A DNA stretch of 64,000 nt. Origin: Allohoeflea poritis (lineage in GTDB: Bacteria > Pseudomonadota > Alphaproteobacteria > Rhizobiales > Rhizobiaceae). Below the pieces are notes generated by a model that worked only from the letters and a program-made list of their open reading frames with translations, did no database searches and was not told where the DNA came from. The DNA lies in contig NZ_JAPJZH010000002.1 in NCBI RefSeq assembly GCF_027889715.1, positions 186,001-250,000 of the forward strand, given 5' to 3'. Of the stretch, positions 36,099-46,025 are shown piece by piece (position 1 is the stretch's first letter; the number at the start of each line of letters is the position of its first letter). The translations under genes and the position numbers were made by a program.

Positions 36099-36362
36099 TT
36101 GAAACGCATATTTTCTGCATTGACCATCGCCGCCTTGTCGCTCGCATTCGTTGGACCGATTATGGCCACACCGGCTGAGGCCGCGTCCTGGAAATGCACG
36201 GCGAAAAAGCTGAAAAACGCCAGCTATCGTGGCGGCAGAACCGCGATGATCCATCTAAGCCCCTACAAGAGCGGCGGAAGATACCCGGTCACCAAGGTCA
36301 GTGATAAAAAAGTGGTCGGAAAAACCAAGGACGGAACACCTTTCACCTGCACCTTGCAGTAG
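36099..36362 (+). CDS. Small exported protein of unknown function
   Basis: An 87-residue protein with a classical signal peptide (MKRIFSALTIAALSLAFVG, cleavage likely after the second AEA). The mature part is about 58 residues, basic, with only two cysteines (WKCTAKKL and TPFTCTLQ) placed near its ends, so a disulfide that closes the chain is likely in the periplasm. The start is TTG, supported by AGGAGG eight bases before it. A 14-bp palindrome (AATTTCCGGAAATT, 36063-36076) lies in its leader. I do not recognise the family. It is divergent from znuC, which leaves open a link with zinc. Confidence 0.7.
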   Translation: MKRIFSALTIAALSLAFVGPIMATPAEAASWKCTAKKLKNASYRGGRTAMIHLSPYKSGGRYPVTKVSDKKVVGKTKDGTPFTCTLQ

Positions 36363-36445
36363 GAAACGCACCGACCTGGCCGCATCCAACCAAACAAAGA
36401 TTGCGGCCAGGAAACTGTGCCACCAACGTGAGGCCGGTTCTGCGG

Positions 36446-37027
36446 TTAAGGTTGCTGTGACCGGTCTTCGCCTCCGAGAAAATCATCGGAAAGCACGACA
36501 TCGCGGTCCGCGATCAACTTTCCAATCGGTATCGTTACCGGACGCTTCCGCGACTGCAGTTGGAATTCCACCAGATGGTCACCGACAAGAACATTGAGCA
36601 CATTGATGCGCGAGCGGCCGATCACCGCCGATATTCTCGGTGTCAGCACGACTTCCCGGCTGATGCTCGCGCAAGGGTAACGCAGCTTGACTGTCAAATG
36701 CCCGTTCGAGCGCTCCGTGCGAACGGATGCGGCATCGGCTTTACAGGCCTTGCCATCCCCTTCCACAACCCAGATCCCTGCAATACCGTCCGAGCCAGGC
36801 CCGCTCCGCGACAAGCCGATTTGTGCCGCTTGCGCCAATCGCTCGCTGAAGAAGGTGATCCGCAATTCAACACCGGGCCGGGCGATATGTACCCATGTTT
36901 CGGTGCCTGAAAGCGAATGCGCCGGTAACGGGTTTGCGCCTGCGAAGAGCGCCGATAAACACGCCGCGAACAGACAACAGGACCTTGCGATGAAACCCGG
37001 TTTTGCTTTTACCGATCGCCAACCCAT
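36446..37027 (-). CDS. Exported hypothetical protein
   Basis: A 193-residue protein with a signal sequence (FIARSCCLFAACLSALFAGANPLPAHS). The mature part is beta-rich: HIARPGVELRITFFSERLAQAAQIGL, LTVKLRYPCASISREVVLTPRI and VGDHLVEFQLQSRKRPVTIPIG. Two cysteines (GKACKAD and RYPCAS) could bond. I chose ATG at 37025-37027; a start 6 codons upstream (37045) would lengthen the basic n-region. The pattern recalls the exported domain found before HupE/UreJ-type membrane regions, but no such region follows and I make no functional call. It stands alone between divergent or convergent neighbours. Confidence 0.6.
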   Translation of the reverse strand: MGWRSVKAKPGFIARSCCLFAACLSALFAGANPLPAHSLSGTETWVHIARPGVELRITFFSERLAQAAQIGLSRSGPGSDGIAGIWVVEGDGKACKADAASVRTERSNGHLTVKLRYPCASISREVVLTPRISAVIGRSRINVLNVLVGDHLVEFQLQSRKRPVTIPIGKLIADRDVVLSDDFLGGEDRSQQP

Positions 37028-37256
37028 TTTCCGCGGACCTTTCATCATAACCGGACGGCTTTGCATACAACACTGGCCGGAACGAACATGTGCTGTCACG
37101 TTAAACGCCCAAAATGACCTGCCAACAACAATCAAATGAAGATTTGGCGAGGTTGTGCAGATCAAGTCGCCCTTGACCTTTGATCCGCCGGATTAGCGAC
37201 TATATCGTGGCCAGGGCGACACGGACAACGAACCTGATATGCATGAGGAAAACACC

Positions 37257-38132
37257 TTGGGAAAAAAACGTCGCACGATCCTGAAAGCCGGCGCAGCTGT
37301 CGCCGCAGCCGCTCTTTTGCCGATGAAAGCCCTGGCTCGAAATCCACGCCGCGACGGGCTCTCCCTGGATCTGCCCACGCACATGCTGCATGAATCCATG
37401 ATCGATTTTTTCGAGGGCAAAGGTTTTACCCTCGTCGATCACCAGCCGCTTGTCACCGGAAACGAGGGCTTCAATGGCGGGCTGCGATACGACGACACCG
37501 AAACGGAAACGCTGAGGGGCCAAATGGCCGTTCAGCCCTGTGCGCGGATCGAGGATATCGAGAACAAGGACGATCGCGCTGTGCTGCCGCTGTTCCATAT
37601 CTTCTATGTTCGCTCATCCGAGGGCATGACGCCCGCCGATTCACTTTCGATGCTGCTTGAATATCTGGTGAATGATGCCGGGCTGGCGCGCGGCAGGTTC
37701 GCCTTCGTGACAACGAGGGAATTCGAAGGTCTTCTCCCCGTCCTTGAGAAGCACGGGTTCGATCCGGAAAATCAGGTTCATTACAGGGACACGGACGAGG
37801 CCCTGGCCGCCGGGGACGGTTCCGGCTATTTCCGCTATCCCGGCAACCCGGATGCCACGCCCTTTCCGACGGTCGGGCTGTACTACAAGACACGCATCGA
37901 CGCTGCGGCGCCGGACACATATCCGCTGCCGCCCGGCTGGACGGAAATCGGCGAAGCTTCGATCGACGATAGCGTCAGCCTTGGCTTCGGCCTTGGAACC
38001 GAAAGGGTCGGCTATGCCCAGTCCGGCGAGATACCGGGATGGCGCGAGCGTCTGTTTCTGCTGTACGAGCAGGTCGACCGTCACAGTCCTGACAACCCGC
38101 CATCCGGCAGGGAACTGTTCTCAAAAGGCTGA
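37257..38132 (+). CDS. Tat-exported protein resembling the alanyl-tRNA synthetase catalytic core
   Basis: A 291-residue protein. I chose TTG at 37257 since GAGGAA lies six bases before it; ATG at 37239 is in frame without a ribosome site. The N-terminus is a twin-arginine signal (KKRRTILKAGAAVAAAALLP). The rest follows the order of AlaRS motifs: MIDFFEGKGFTLVDHQPLV (compare AlaRS FLDFFHSKGHQVVASSSLV), QPCARIEDIEN then FHIFYV (motif 2, QRCVRAGGKHNDLEN then HTFFEM), a VGLYYK strand, and GFGLGTERVGY (motif 3, GMGLERI). The motif 2 and 3 arginines are kept; the alanine-binding Asp before motif 3 is not. Function unknown; periplasmic location is predicted. No tRNA-binding or editing domain is present. 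Confidence 0.65.
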   Translation: MGKKRRTILKAGAAVAAAALLPMKALARNPRRDGLSLDLPTHMLHESMIDFFEGKGFTLVDHQPLVTGNEGFNGGLRYDDTETETLRGQMAVQPCARIEDIENKDDRAVLPLFHIFYVRSSEGMTPADSLSMLLEYLVNDAGLARGRFAFVTTREFEGLLPVLEKHGFDPENQVHYRDTDEALAAGDGSGYFRYPGNPDATPFPTVGLYYKTRIDAAAPDTYPLPPGWTEIGEASIDDSVSLGFGLGTERVGYAQSGEIPGWRERLFLLYEQVDRHSPDNPPSGRELFSKG

Positions 38133-38149
38133 ATTTCAGCGGATGGCGG

Positions 38150-39351
<1,202 letters not shown>

Positions 39352-39352
<1 letters not shown>

Positions 39353-40149
39353 TATGCCGCCTTTCCTGGGTCCGGCCGGCCTTCATGGGCGGCCTTTGTG
39401 CGCGCCTTGAGATCGCGGAGCGTGGTCAACTCCAGATCGGTCGGCGGCGGTGTTTCTTCTATATGGTCCGCGAATTTGACTGTCCATCCGCAGGTCGCCT
39501 GAACCTCGTCTTTCGTCACGCCCGGATGGAGCGACACGACGGTGAACTCCTTCGTCTGCGGATCCGGCCGCCATATGGCAAGATCCGTGATCAGCAAAGT
39601 CGGCCCCTTGGTCTCGATGCCGAGCCGCTGGCGATGATCGCCGCCCTCGCCATGTCCGAAGGACGTAAAGAAATCGATCCTTTCGACCATGCCGCGCAGC
39701 GACTGTTTCATGGTAATGAAGATCTCGCCGGACGAGCCGGCAATCTCCGGCGCACCGCCCCCGCCCGGCAGCCGGGTCCTGGGATGCGCATAGTCGCCGA
39801 TCACCGTCGTATTGATGTTGCCGAACCGGTCGAGTTGCGCCGCGCCGAGAAATCCAATCGTTACGCGCCCGCCCTGCAGCCAGTAGCGGAACATCTCGGG
39901 CACGCCGACCGTGGTGACGGCCGTGTCACAAAGCTCCCCGTCGCCGATCGACAGCGGCAGCACGTCCGGCGCCGTGCCGATCGTGCCGCTCTCATAGATG
40001 AGCGTGATGTCGGGCGCATGGGTGAGCCGTGCCACATTGCAGGCCGCCGACGGTGCGCCGATCCCGACAAAGCAGACATCATCGTTCTTCAACGCGCGCG
40101 AAGCGGCAACCGTCATCATTTCATCGGGTGTAAAGGCCGGTCCGCTCAT
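39352..40149 (-). CDS. pcaJ: 3-oxoadipate CoA-transferase subunit B
   Basis: A 265-residue class I CoA-transferase subunit (begins MSGPAFTPDEMMTVAASRAL). ESGTIG carries the catalytic glutamate (YESGTIGTAPDVLP), and LPGGGGAPEIAGSSGE is the glycine loop. Length is that of CatJ-type proteins rather than the shorter (about 213 residues) PcaJ of Pseudomonas putida. With subunit A it moves CoA from succinyl-CoA to 3-oxoadipate. The ATG overlaps the pcaI stop (ATGA). Confidence 0.93.
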
Positions 40150-41000
40150 GCCGCGCTCCTCAGTTTGCCGACCCGGTCGGCAAAAACCTCGGGCCCGGCG
40201 TTCAGAACGTTTTCCTCCATCCAGGATGAGAAGGTTTCCCGGTCGGCCGCGATCTTGTCCCATGCGATGTAATAGGCATTGTCACGCCCGTAATAGCCAT
40301 GCGCATAGGAAGGATGCGCACCGCCCGGAACCTGACAGATCGAGCCGACGGTCCAGTTCGGCAGCAGGCAGGCATTCGGATGCGCGTCGAGATCCTCGAC
40401 AACCTCCTCGACCGTGACAACCGACCGCTTGGCGGCCAGCACGGCCTCCTTCTGTACGCCGAGGATACCCTCGATCAGCACATTGCCTTTCCGGTCCGCC
40501 TTCTGGGCATGGATGAAGGCCACGTCCGGGCGCACGGCGGGAACCGCTGCCAGCACCTCGCCGGTAAAGGGACAGGTCACCGAGCGGACATTGTGATTGA
40601 CTTGCGCCAGTTCGGCGCCGCGGTAGCCGCGAAACACCGCGCAGGGCAGTCCCGCCGCACCGGCCTCGTAGGCATTCGCCATGGCGGCATGGCTGTGTTC
40701 TTCCAGTTCAAGCGGCTGCGGCCAGCCGTTTTCCACCGCATCGCGCATGCGCCGCAGGAGCCCGACACCCGGATTGCCGGCGTAGGAGAAGATCATCTTC
40801 TTGACCATGCCCATGCCGATGAGCTGATCGTAGATCAGGTCGGGCGTCATGCGAATGACGGTCAGGCCCTTGCGCCCCTGCCGGATCGCTTCATGCGCCG
40901 CGGCATGGGGAATGAGATGCGTAAAGCCCTCAAAGGCGACCACATCGCCATCATTGAGATTGTCGCGCACGGCATCGGCCAGCGGCTGGAACTTCGCCAT
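40146..41000 (-). CDS. pcaI: 3-oxoadipate CoA-transferase subunit A
   Basis: A 284-residue class I CoA-transferase alpha subunit (CatI type), with AVRDNLNDGDVVAFEGFTHLIPHAAAHE, then KMIFSYAGNPGVGLLRR. GAAGLPCAVFRGYRG is typical of the 280-residue form. The start ATG at 40998-41000 lies 13 bases after pcaG. It works with PcaJ, encoded next, on 3-oxoadipate. Confidence 0.93.
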   Translation of the reverse strand: MAKFQPLADAVRDNLNDGDVVAFEGFTHLIPHAAAHEAIRQGRKGLTVIRMTPDLIYDQLIGMGMVKKMIFSYAGNPGVGLLRRMRDAVENGWPQPLELEEHSHAAMANAYEAGAAGLPCAVFRGYRGAELAQVNHNVRSVTCPFTGEVLAAVPAVRPDVAFIHAQKADRKGNVLIEGILGVQKEAVLAAKRSVVTVEEVVEDLDAHPNACLLPNWTVGSICQVPGGAHPSYAHGYYGRDNAYYIAWDKIAADRETFSSWMEENVLNAGPEVFADRVGKLRSAA

Positions 41001-41013
41001 AATGGTTCCCGAG

Positions 41014-41628
41014 TCAGATATCGAAAAAGATCGTTTCGTTGTCGCCCTGCAGGTGGATGTCGAAGCGATAACCGTCGTCGGTCGGCTCGGCGAGCAGCGT
41101 CTGCACCCGCACGCGATGCTCGATTCGCGCCAGCACCGGATCCTCCGCATTCGCCTCGGCCTCGTCGGCAAAATACATGCGCGTATTAAGACCCAAATTG
41201 ATGCCGCGCGCGACGATCCAGAAGTTGACATGCGGCGCCTGCATCCGCCCGTCGGTAAACGGCACGCGCCCGGGCTTGATCGTATCGAAGCGGAAGACGC
41301 CTGATTTCAGATCGGTCGGCTGACGGCCCCAGCCCGCAAAATTCGGATCGGCGCCGCCGCGTGTCTCGGACGGGCTGTTGTAGAGCCCGTTGCTGTCGGC
41401 CTGCCAGATCTCCAGCAGCGCGTCCTTGAGCGGCGTTCCGGTGCCGTCGATCACCCGGCCGGTGATCGCAATCCGCTGCCCTCGCGTCTCGTCATTGACC
41501 ATGGTCTTGCCGAGATCGCTGTCGAAGACCCCTTCTATGCCGAGAAAGTTCGGCACGCAGCCGATATGCACGTAAGGGCCTGCTGTCTGGGAAGGGCTTT
41601 CCTTCAAACGGTTAAGCGGCTGGACCAT
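41014..41628 (-). CDS. pcaG: Protocatechuate 3,4-dioxygenase alpha subunit
   Basis: A 204-residue intradiol dioxygenase subunit. It has SQTAGPYVHIG at the N-terminus, LLEIWQADSNGLYNSP and RMQAPHVNFWIVARG. As usual for the alpha subunit, the full iron-ligand set is not present; iron is held by PcaH. The two form the enzyme that opens protocatechuate to 3-carboxy-cis,cis-muconate. It starts one base before the pcaH stop region (stop and start nearly abut). Confidence 0.95.
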   Translation of the reverse strand: MVQPLNRLKESPSQTAGPYVHIGCVPNFLGIEGVFDSDLGKTMVNDETRGQRIAITGRVIDGTGTPLKDALLEIWQADSNGLYNSPSETRGGADPNFAGWGRQPTDLKSGVFRFDTIKPGRVPFTDGRMQAPHVNFWIVARGINLGLNTRMYFADEAEANAEDPVLARIEHRVRVQTLLAEPTDDGYRFDIHLQGDNETIFFDI

Positions 41629-42369
41629 CTAGTTGCCCTCCATGCGGTTCTCGAACATGGTTGAACGCCGGCCGCGCAGCACGATGTCGAACTTGTAGGC
41701 CCGCGCATCCATCGGAACGGTGCTGGCCATGTCGAGCGGCGCGACGAGTTGCTCGATGGCCGCCTCATCCGCGATCGTCCGGACAATCGGGCACAGCGGA
41801 ATCAGCGGATCGCCCTCGAAATACATCTGGGTGATCAGCCGCTGCGCGAAGCCATAGCCGAAGATCGAGAAATGGATATGCGCCGGCCGCCAGTCATTGA
41901 CGCCGTTCGGCCACGGATAGGGTCCGGGCTTGACCGTGCGGAAAGCGTAACCCCCGTCATCATCCGTGATCGTCCGCCCGCAGCCGCCGAAATTCGGGTC
42001 GAGCGGCGCCATGTAGCCCTCGTTCTTGTGGCGATAGCGCCCGGCGGCGTTGGCCTGCCAGAATTCGACCAGCACGCCGGGAACGCCCCTGCCCCGTTCG
42101 TCCAGCACCTTGCCATGCACGATGATGCGCTCGCCGATGGCGCTCTCGCCGGGCCTGGCGAAATTGTAGATGAGGTCATTGTCCTTTTCGCCGAGAATAT
42201 CGTGACCGAAAACCGGCCCCGTAATCTCGCTGACCGTATTTTCAAGCGACAGCAGTGCCTTCTGCGGCGATCGCGTCACGCTTGTCTTGTAGTCCGGCGT
42301 ATAGGCCTTCGGATGCCATGACCGGTCCCGCACGAAAAAGGCGCCCGTTTCATAAGTCGCGTTACGCAT
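41629..42369 (-). CDS. pcaH: Protocatechuate 3,4-dioxygenase beta subunit
   Basis: A 246-residue iron-binding subunit. Iron ligands are tyrosines (RYRHKNEGY region and PGPYPWPNG) and the two histidines in [27 protein letters not shown] is the intradiol signature. The start ATG at 42367-42369 overlaps the pcaC end by 8 bases. It catalyses intradiol ring cleavage of protocatechuate with PcaG. Confidence 0.95.
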   Translation of the reverse strand: MRNATYETGAFFVRDRSWHPKAYTPDYKTSVTRSPQKALLSLENTVSEITGPVFGHDILGEKDNDLIYNFARPGESAIGERIIVHGKVLDERGRGVPGVLVEFWQANAAGRYRHKNEGYMAPLDPNFGGCGRTITDDDGGYAFRTVKPGPYPWPNGVNDWRPAHIHFSIFGYGFAQRLITQMYFEGDPLIPLCPIVRTIADEAAIEQLVAPLDMASTVPMDARAYKFDIVLRGRRSTMFENRMEGN

Positions 42370-42775
42370 CGCCGGCCTCCCTGCCCGCTTCCATTTCCGC
42401 AAATGTCCGTTTGACGAGCTTGATGGCGTGATTGGCCGCCGGCACACCGGCATAGATGGCCACATGCAGAAGCGCTTCGGTGATGTCTTCCCTCGTCGCC
42501 CCGGTATTGGCGGTTGCCCTTACATGCATCGCCACCTCGTCATCGTGACCCAGCGCCGCAAGCAGCGCGATCGTCACGATGGACCGCATGCGCGGCGTCC
42601 ATTGCGGCCGCGACCAGACATGCCCCCATGCGGCCTCGACGATCAGTTCCTGGAACGGACCGTCGAACGCCGTTTTCTGCGCTTCGGCGCCGTTGACATA
42701 GGCGTCGCCCAAGACGCTGCGACGGGTCTGCATGCCCTGTGCATGCCTTTCGGACTCTGGCTTGGCTTCCGACAT
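42362..42775 (-). CDS. pcaC: 4-carboxymuconolactone decarboxylase
   Basis: A 137-residue AhpD-fold protein. [45 protein letters not shown] and [34 protein letters not shown] are PcaC landmarks. It decarboxylates 4-carboxymuconolactone to the enol-lactone. First gene of the pcaCHGIJF operon, divergent from pcaQ. The enzymes on either side of this step (PcaB and PcaD) are not encoded here. Confidence 0.95.
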   Translation of the reverse strand: MSEAKPESERHAQGMQTRRSVLGDAYVNGAEAQKTAFDGPFQELIVEAAWGHVWSRPQWTPRMRSIVTIALLAALGHDDEVAMHVRATANTGATREDITEALLHVAIYAGVPAANHAIKLVKRTFAEMEAGREAGDA

Positions 42776-42915
42776 GAGTGGCTCCGTCAACAAACACGTC
42801 CGAGCGGAAGTAAGAGGCATCGTTTTCGTGCTTCAACTTCCCCACAGGCGCATGTTTACATGTTTCAATAGGGATGAATAATGATAACTGAGGCAATTCA
42901 AATAGCGAAACGGAT

Positions 42916-43836
42916 ATGAATTCACTGCGCAGGATAAAATTGCGGCATCTGGAGACCTTTGTCGAGGTCGCCCGCCAGAAGAGCGTCAGCCGGGCCGCCG
43001 AAAATCTGCACCTTACCCAACCGGCGGTGACCCGCACGATCCGCGAGTTGGAGGACATTTGCGGCAAGCCGCTTGTCGAGCGCGAGGGGCGCGGCATCCG
43101 CATCTCCCACCACGGCGAGGTTTTCCTGCGTCATGCCGGCAGTTCGCTCGCGGCCGCCCGCAACGGCATCAACGCCCTTGCGGAACTCGACGTGGCGGAC
43201 GGACCCAAGATCCGGCTCGGCGCCCTGCCGACCGTTTCAACGACGATTGTGCCGCAGGCCGTCGCCAAATATCTGAAATCGGGCATGCGCAACCGTCTCA
43301 AGATCATTACGGGTGAAAACCGCGCCCTGCTCGATCAGCTGCGCAACGGCGAACTCGATCTCGTCATGGGCCGGTTGCCGGGACCGGATGTCATGCAGGG
43401 CCTGATCTTCGAACCCCTCTACCGCGACAAGGTCATCTTCGCCGTCCACGCCAGCCACCCGCTGGCATCGCGCAGACAGTTCGCCGTCGAAGCGCTCAAC
43501 AACTATCCGGTTCTCATCCCGACGCTTCAGTCGATCATCCGACCTTTCGTCGACCGGCTTTTCATCGAGCAAGGTATTACCGAACCGCTGCAGGTCATTG
43601 AAACCGTTTCGGATTCCTTCGGCCGAACCTTTGTCAGCCAGCACCAGGCGATCTGGATCATCTCGCGCGGCGTAGTCCTGTCGCAGCTTGAAAGCGGCGA
43701 ATACACGACACTGCCCATCGATACGGAATCGACCATGGGATCGGTAGGGCTCTGCACCCGCGCCGACACGAAGCTGAGCCCTGCCTGCGCGCATTTTGCC
43801 GACATGCTCCGCCGGCAGGTAGCGGAAAGGGGCTAA
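42916..43836 (+). CDS. pcaQ: LysR-family activator PcaQ
   Basis: A 306-residue LysR regulator. The helix-turn-helix is at residues 5-65 (LRHLETFVEVARQKSVSRAAENL; LTQPAVTRTIRELEDICGKPLVE) and the effector domain follows. It is divergent from pcaC with a 140-base gap, as in rhizobia, where PcaQ responds to 3-carboxy-cis,cis-muconate and switches on the pca operon. I did not find the published ATAACC-N4-GGTTAA site in the gap, so the binding site here must be diverged or placed differently. Confidence 0.88.
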   Translation: MNSLRRIKLRHLETFVEVARQKSVSRAAENLHLTQPAVTRTIRELEDICGKPLVEREGRGIRISHHGEVFLRHAGSSLAAARNGINALAELDVADGPKIRLGALPTVSTTIVPQAVAKYLKSGMRNRLKIITGENRALLDQLRNGELDLVMGRLPGPDVMQGLIFEPLYRDKVIFAVHASHPLASRRQFAVEALNNYPVLIPTLQSIIRPFVDRLFIEQGITEPLQVIETVSDSFGRTFVSQHQAIWIISRGVVLSQLESGEYTTLPIDTESTMGSVGLCTRADTKLSPACAHFADMLRRQVAERG

Positions 43837-43971
43837 ACCCGGGATTCACAAACGCACCGCTTGCGCGTGCGAGACGGTATCAATGATTGTAAGTGGAAAT
43901 AACTCTATTTAACCGGGACGGCTTGCGGAGCTGAACTCCTTTTGGAGAACCGATTTCGTGTACAGATCCCC

Positions 43972-45156
43972 ATGACCTGGCTGAGAGTGACCATTCTGAT
44001 CGGCGCAGGCGCCGCCGTTGCGATGCTGGTCGGCAAGGTGCCGGCGGCGTTGCCGGACCTGCAGGCCGAGCTCGGACTGAGCCTCGTGCAGTCGGGCTGG
44101 GTCATCGCCATTTTCAATCTGGTGGCCGCCGCGACAGCGGTGTTCCTTGGAACCGTGTCGGACCAGTTCGGACGGCTCAGGGTGGCCATCTCCGGCATGG
44201 TACTGGCGGCGTTCTCGGGGATCGCGGGCGGGTTCGCCGACAGCGGCACGGCGCTGCTGGCGACACGGGTGTTCGAGGGTCTCGGCTTCCTGCTGACCAC
44301 CACTTCCATGCCCGGCCTCATCCTGCACGCCGTCTCCGAACGGCACATGAAGACATCGTTTGCGCTGTGGGGCATGTACATGCCGGTGGGTTCCGGTTTC
44401 ATGCTGGCGCTTTCGGGACTGATCCTGGCCCATTTCGACTGGCGGGTCCTGTGGTGGCTGACCTCGGTCCTGATCCTTGTCGCAGCGTTTCCGGTCTATC
44501 GGGTGGGGCGCGGCCTTGGAGAGGGCGCGCGGCGACCCGGGGCAAAACCGCGCCTGCGGCAAAGCCTGCGGCAGGCTCTCGGCCGGGGCCCGATCCTGCT
44601 CAGCACGGTCTTCGCCTTCTATGCCGGCCAGTACCTGATCGTCGCAGGATTTCTTCCGCTGATCCTCATTGAACTGAACGGTTTCACAGCGTCGGGCGCG
44701 GCGGCGGTCGGTGCATTTGCTGTCTTCTGCAACGCCGCCGGAAACATACTCTCCGGCTGGCTGCACGACCGTGGTGTCCGATCCACGACACTGATCCTCG
44801 CAGGCTGCGCGGCCATGGTGATCGGCGGGTCGATCGTGCTGCTAGAGGGTATCTCAGGCCTCTTGCGAACCGCTGCGGCGGGCGGATTGTTCATTTTCAC
44901 GGGACTGATCCCGAGTTCGCTGTTTGCGCTGATCCCCGACCATGCGCCGGATCGCTCCGTCATCGCGACGGTCAGCGGCATTGTCATGCAGGGCGCAGCC
45001 ATCGGCCAGTTGGTCGGACCGCCGATCGGGGCCGCTATCGTCGCCTGGAGCGGCGCCTGGCATGGCGCGATCCCGGTGGTGCTGGTGTGTGCGGCGATCT
45101 GCACGAGCTGTGCACTGCTGCTGCGCCGGACAGGGCCGCGCGGTCAGACCGGCTGA
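43972..45156 (+). CDS. Major facilitator superfamily transporter
   Basis: A 394-residue membrane protein with about 12 helices. The loop-2 motif of the family is present (GTVSDQFGRLRVAI, between helices two and three). The start is uncertain: ATG at 43972 keeps a normal N-terminal helix (LRVTILIGAGAAVAMLVG), while a TTG at 43942 would add ten residues; neither has a good ribosome site. Standing downstream of pcaQ on the same strand it may carry an aromatic acid, but it could be a general efflux or nitrate-like carrier; no ligand motif is seen. Confidence 0.82.
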   Translation: MTWLRVTILIGAGAAVAMLVGKVPAALPDLQAELGLSLVQSGWVIAIFNLVAAATAVFLGTVSDQFGRLRVAISGMVLAAFSGIAGGFADSGTALLATRVFEGLGFLLTTTSMPGLILHAVSERHMKTSFALWGMYMPVGSGFMLALSGLILAHFDWRVLWWLTSVLILVAAFPVYRVGRGLGEGARRPGAKPRLRQSLRQALGRGPILLSTVFAFYAGQYLIVAGFLPLILIELNGFTASGAAAVGAFAVFCNAAGNILSGWLHDRGVRSTTLILAGCAAMVIGGSIVLLEGISGLLRTAAAGGLFIFTGLIPSSLFALIPDHAPDRSVIATVSGIVMQGAAIGQLVGPPIGAAIVAWSGAWHGAIPVVLVCAAICTSCALLLRRTGPRGQTG

Positions 45157-45193
45157 TCGGATATCGACCGCACCGCCCAAGACCTCCGAATTG

Positions 45194-45223
45194 GCGCGAT
45201 TGAACCAAAGCTGCAATCTGCGC
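45194..45223. terminator. Hairpin between convergent MFS and SnoaL-like genes
   Basis: GCGC-GATTG (45194-45202) pairs with CAATC-T-GCGC (45214-45223) with one bulged T and an 11-base loop; AT-rich sequence follows on the plus strand. Plausible terminator for the MFS gene. Confidence 0.4.
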
Positions 45224-45269
45224 TCAAATAATTTGGCGGCTCATTTCCCGATTGCCGCTGCCAAGCCGG

Positions 45270-46025
45270 TCAGAACTTCCCGTTTTCATTCTTCCATTCG
45301 CTGCGCGGAGCGATTGGGGAAACCGTATTCCAGTGTTCCACGATCTTGCCATCCGCCATTCGAAAGAGGTCATACAAACCTGAGTGCAGTCCGTTTCTCT
45401 GGCCTTCGATCATGCAGAGCGCGAAGTTTCCCTCCGCAAGCACACGGTGGACCTGCTGATGCTCGATCCACGGCGCGCCGTTCTTCCCGGCGTCAAGCGC
45501 CGTTCGCAATGCCGCGATCCCATCGGCTATTTCCGCATCGTGCTGGATCAGATTATCGGCCACATAGGTTTGCAGAAGGTCCAGCCTTTTTCCAACCAGC
45601 ACCTGCTTGGCAAACCCCTCGGCCAATTCCCGATTGGCCTCGGTCTTGTCCCGATCCGTTATTGCGGTTTCACCATCCAGCATCGTTCGACCTGACGGAT
45701 TTGGCGGCTGCCTCATCTGGATATTGTCCCAATGTTCCACCGCCTTGCCATCCTCGAACCGAAACACCTCGAACGCCACTTCCAGCCCGCTGAAGTCATA
45801 TTCATTATGGGCGAAAGCGAAGTCGCCATCCTCAAATACCCGCACAAATGTCACGCGAGGGTTTGTCTTCGCCAATCGAGCGAACAGCTCCGCCAGGCCT
45901 GGGCTGCCCTCGCCGGTGCGCGGATTGTGCTGGATGTACCTGTCTTCGTTGACAACCGCCGCCGCCTCCGGATCACCGGTTTCAATGCCCTTGAGGAGTT
46001 TCATCAGAAGTTTTTTCTTGGACAT
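45270..46025 (-). CDS. Tandem SnoaL-like (NTF2-fold) protein
   Basis: A 251-residue protein made of two copies of a SnoaL/NTF2-like domain: residues about 5-115 (NEDRYIQHNPRTGEG, then FEVFRFEDGKAVEHWDNIQ) and about 135-245 (VADNLIQHDAEIADG, then YDLFRMADGKIVEHWNTVS). The repeated YIQHNP/LIQHDA and KAVEHWD/KIVEHWN motifs show internal duplication. Single-domain relatives act as small cyclases, hydrolases or dehydratases, or have no known activity. The start ATG at 46023-46025 has a weak site. No operon partner is apparent. Confidence 0.8.
   Translation of the reverse strand: MSKKKLLMKLLKGIETGDPEAAAVVNEDRYIQHNPRTGEGSPGLAELFARLAKTNPRVTFVRVFEDGDFAFAHNEYDFSGLEVAFEVFRFEDGKAVEHWDNIQMRQPPNPSGRTMLDGETAITDRDKTEANRELAEGFAKQVLVGKRLDLLQTYVADNLIQHDAEIADGIAALRTALDAGKNGAPWIEHQQVHRVLAEGNFALCMIEGQRNGLHSGLYDLFRMADGKIVEHWNTVSPIAPRSEWKNENGKF

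Noticed and set aside
42776-42915. A PcaQ box (ATAACC-N4-GGTTAA) between pcaC and pcaQ
   Set aside because: I searched the gap by eye and found no acceptable match; GATAACTGAGGCAATTC is too far from the consensus to report.
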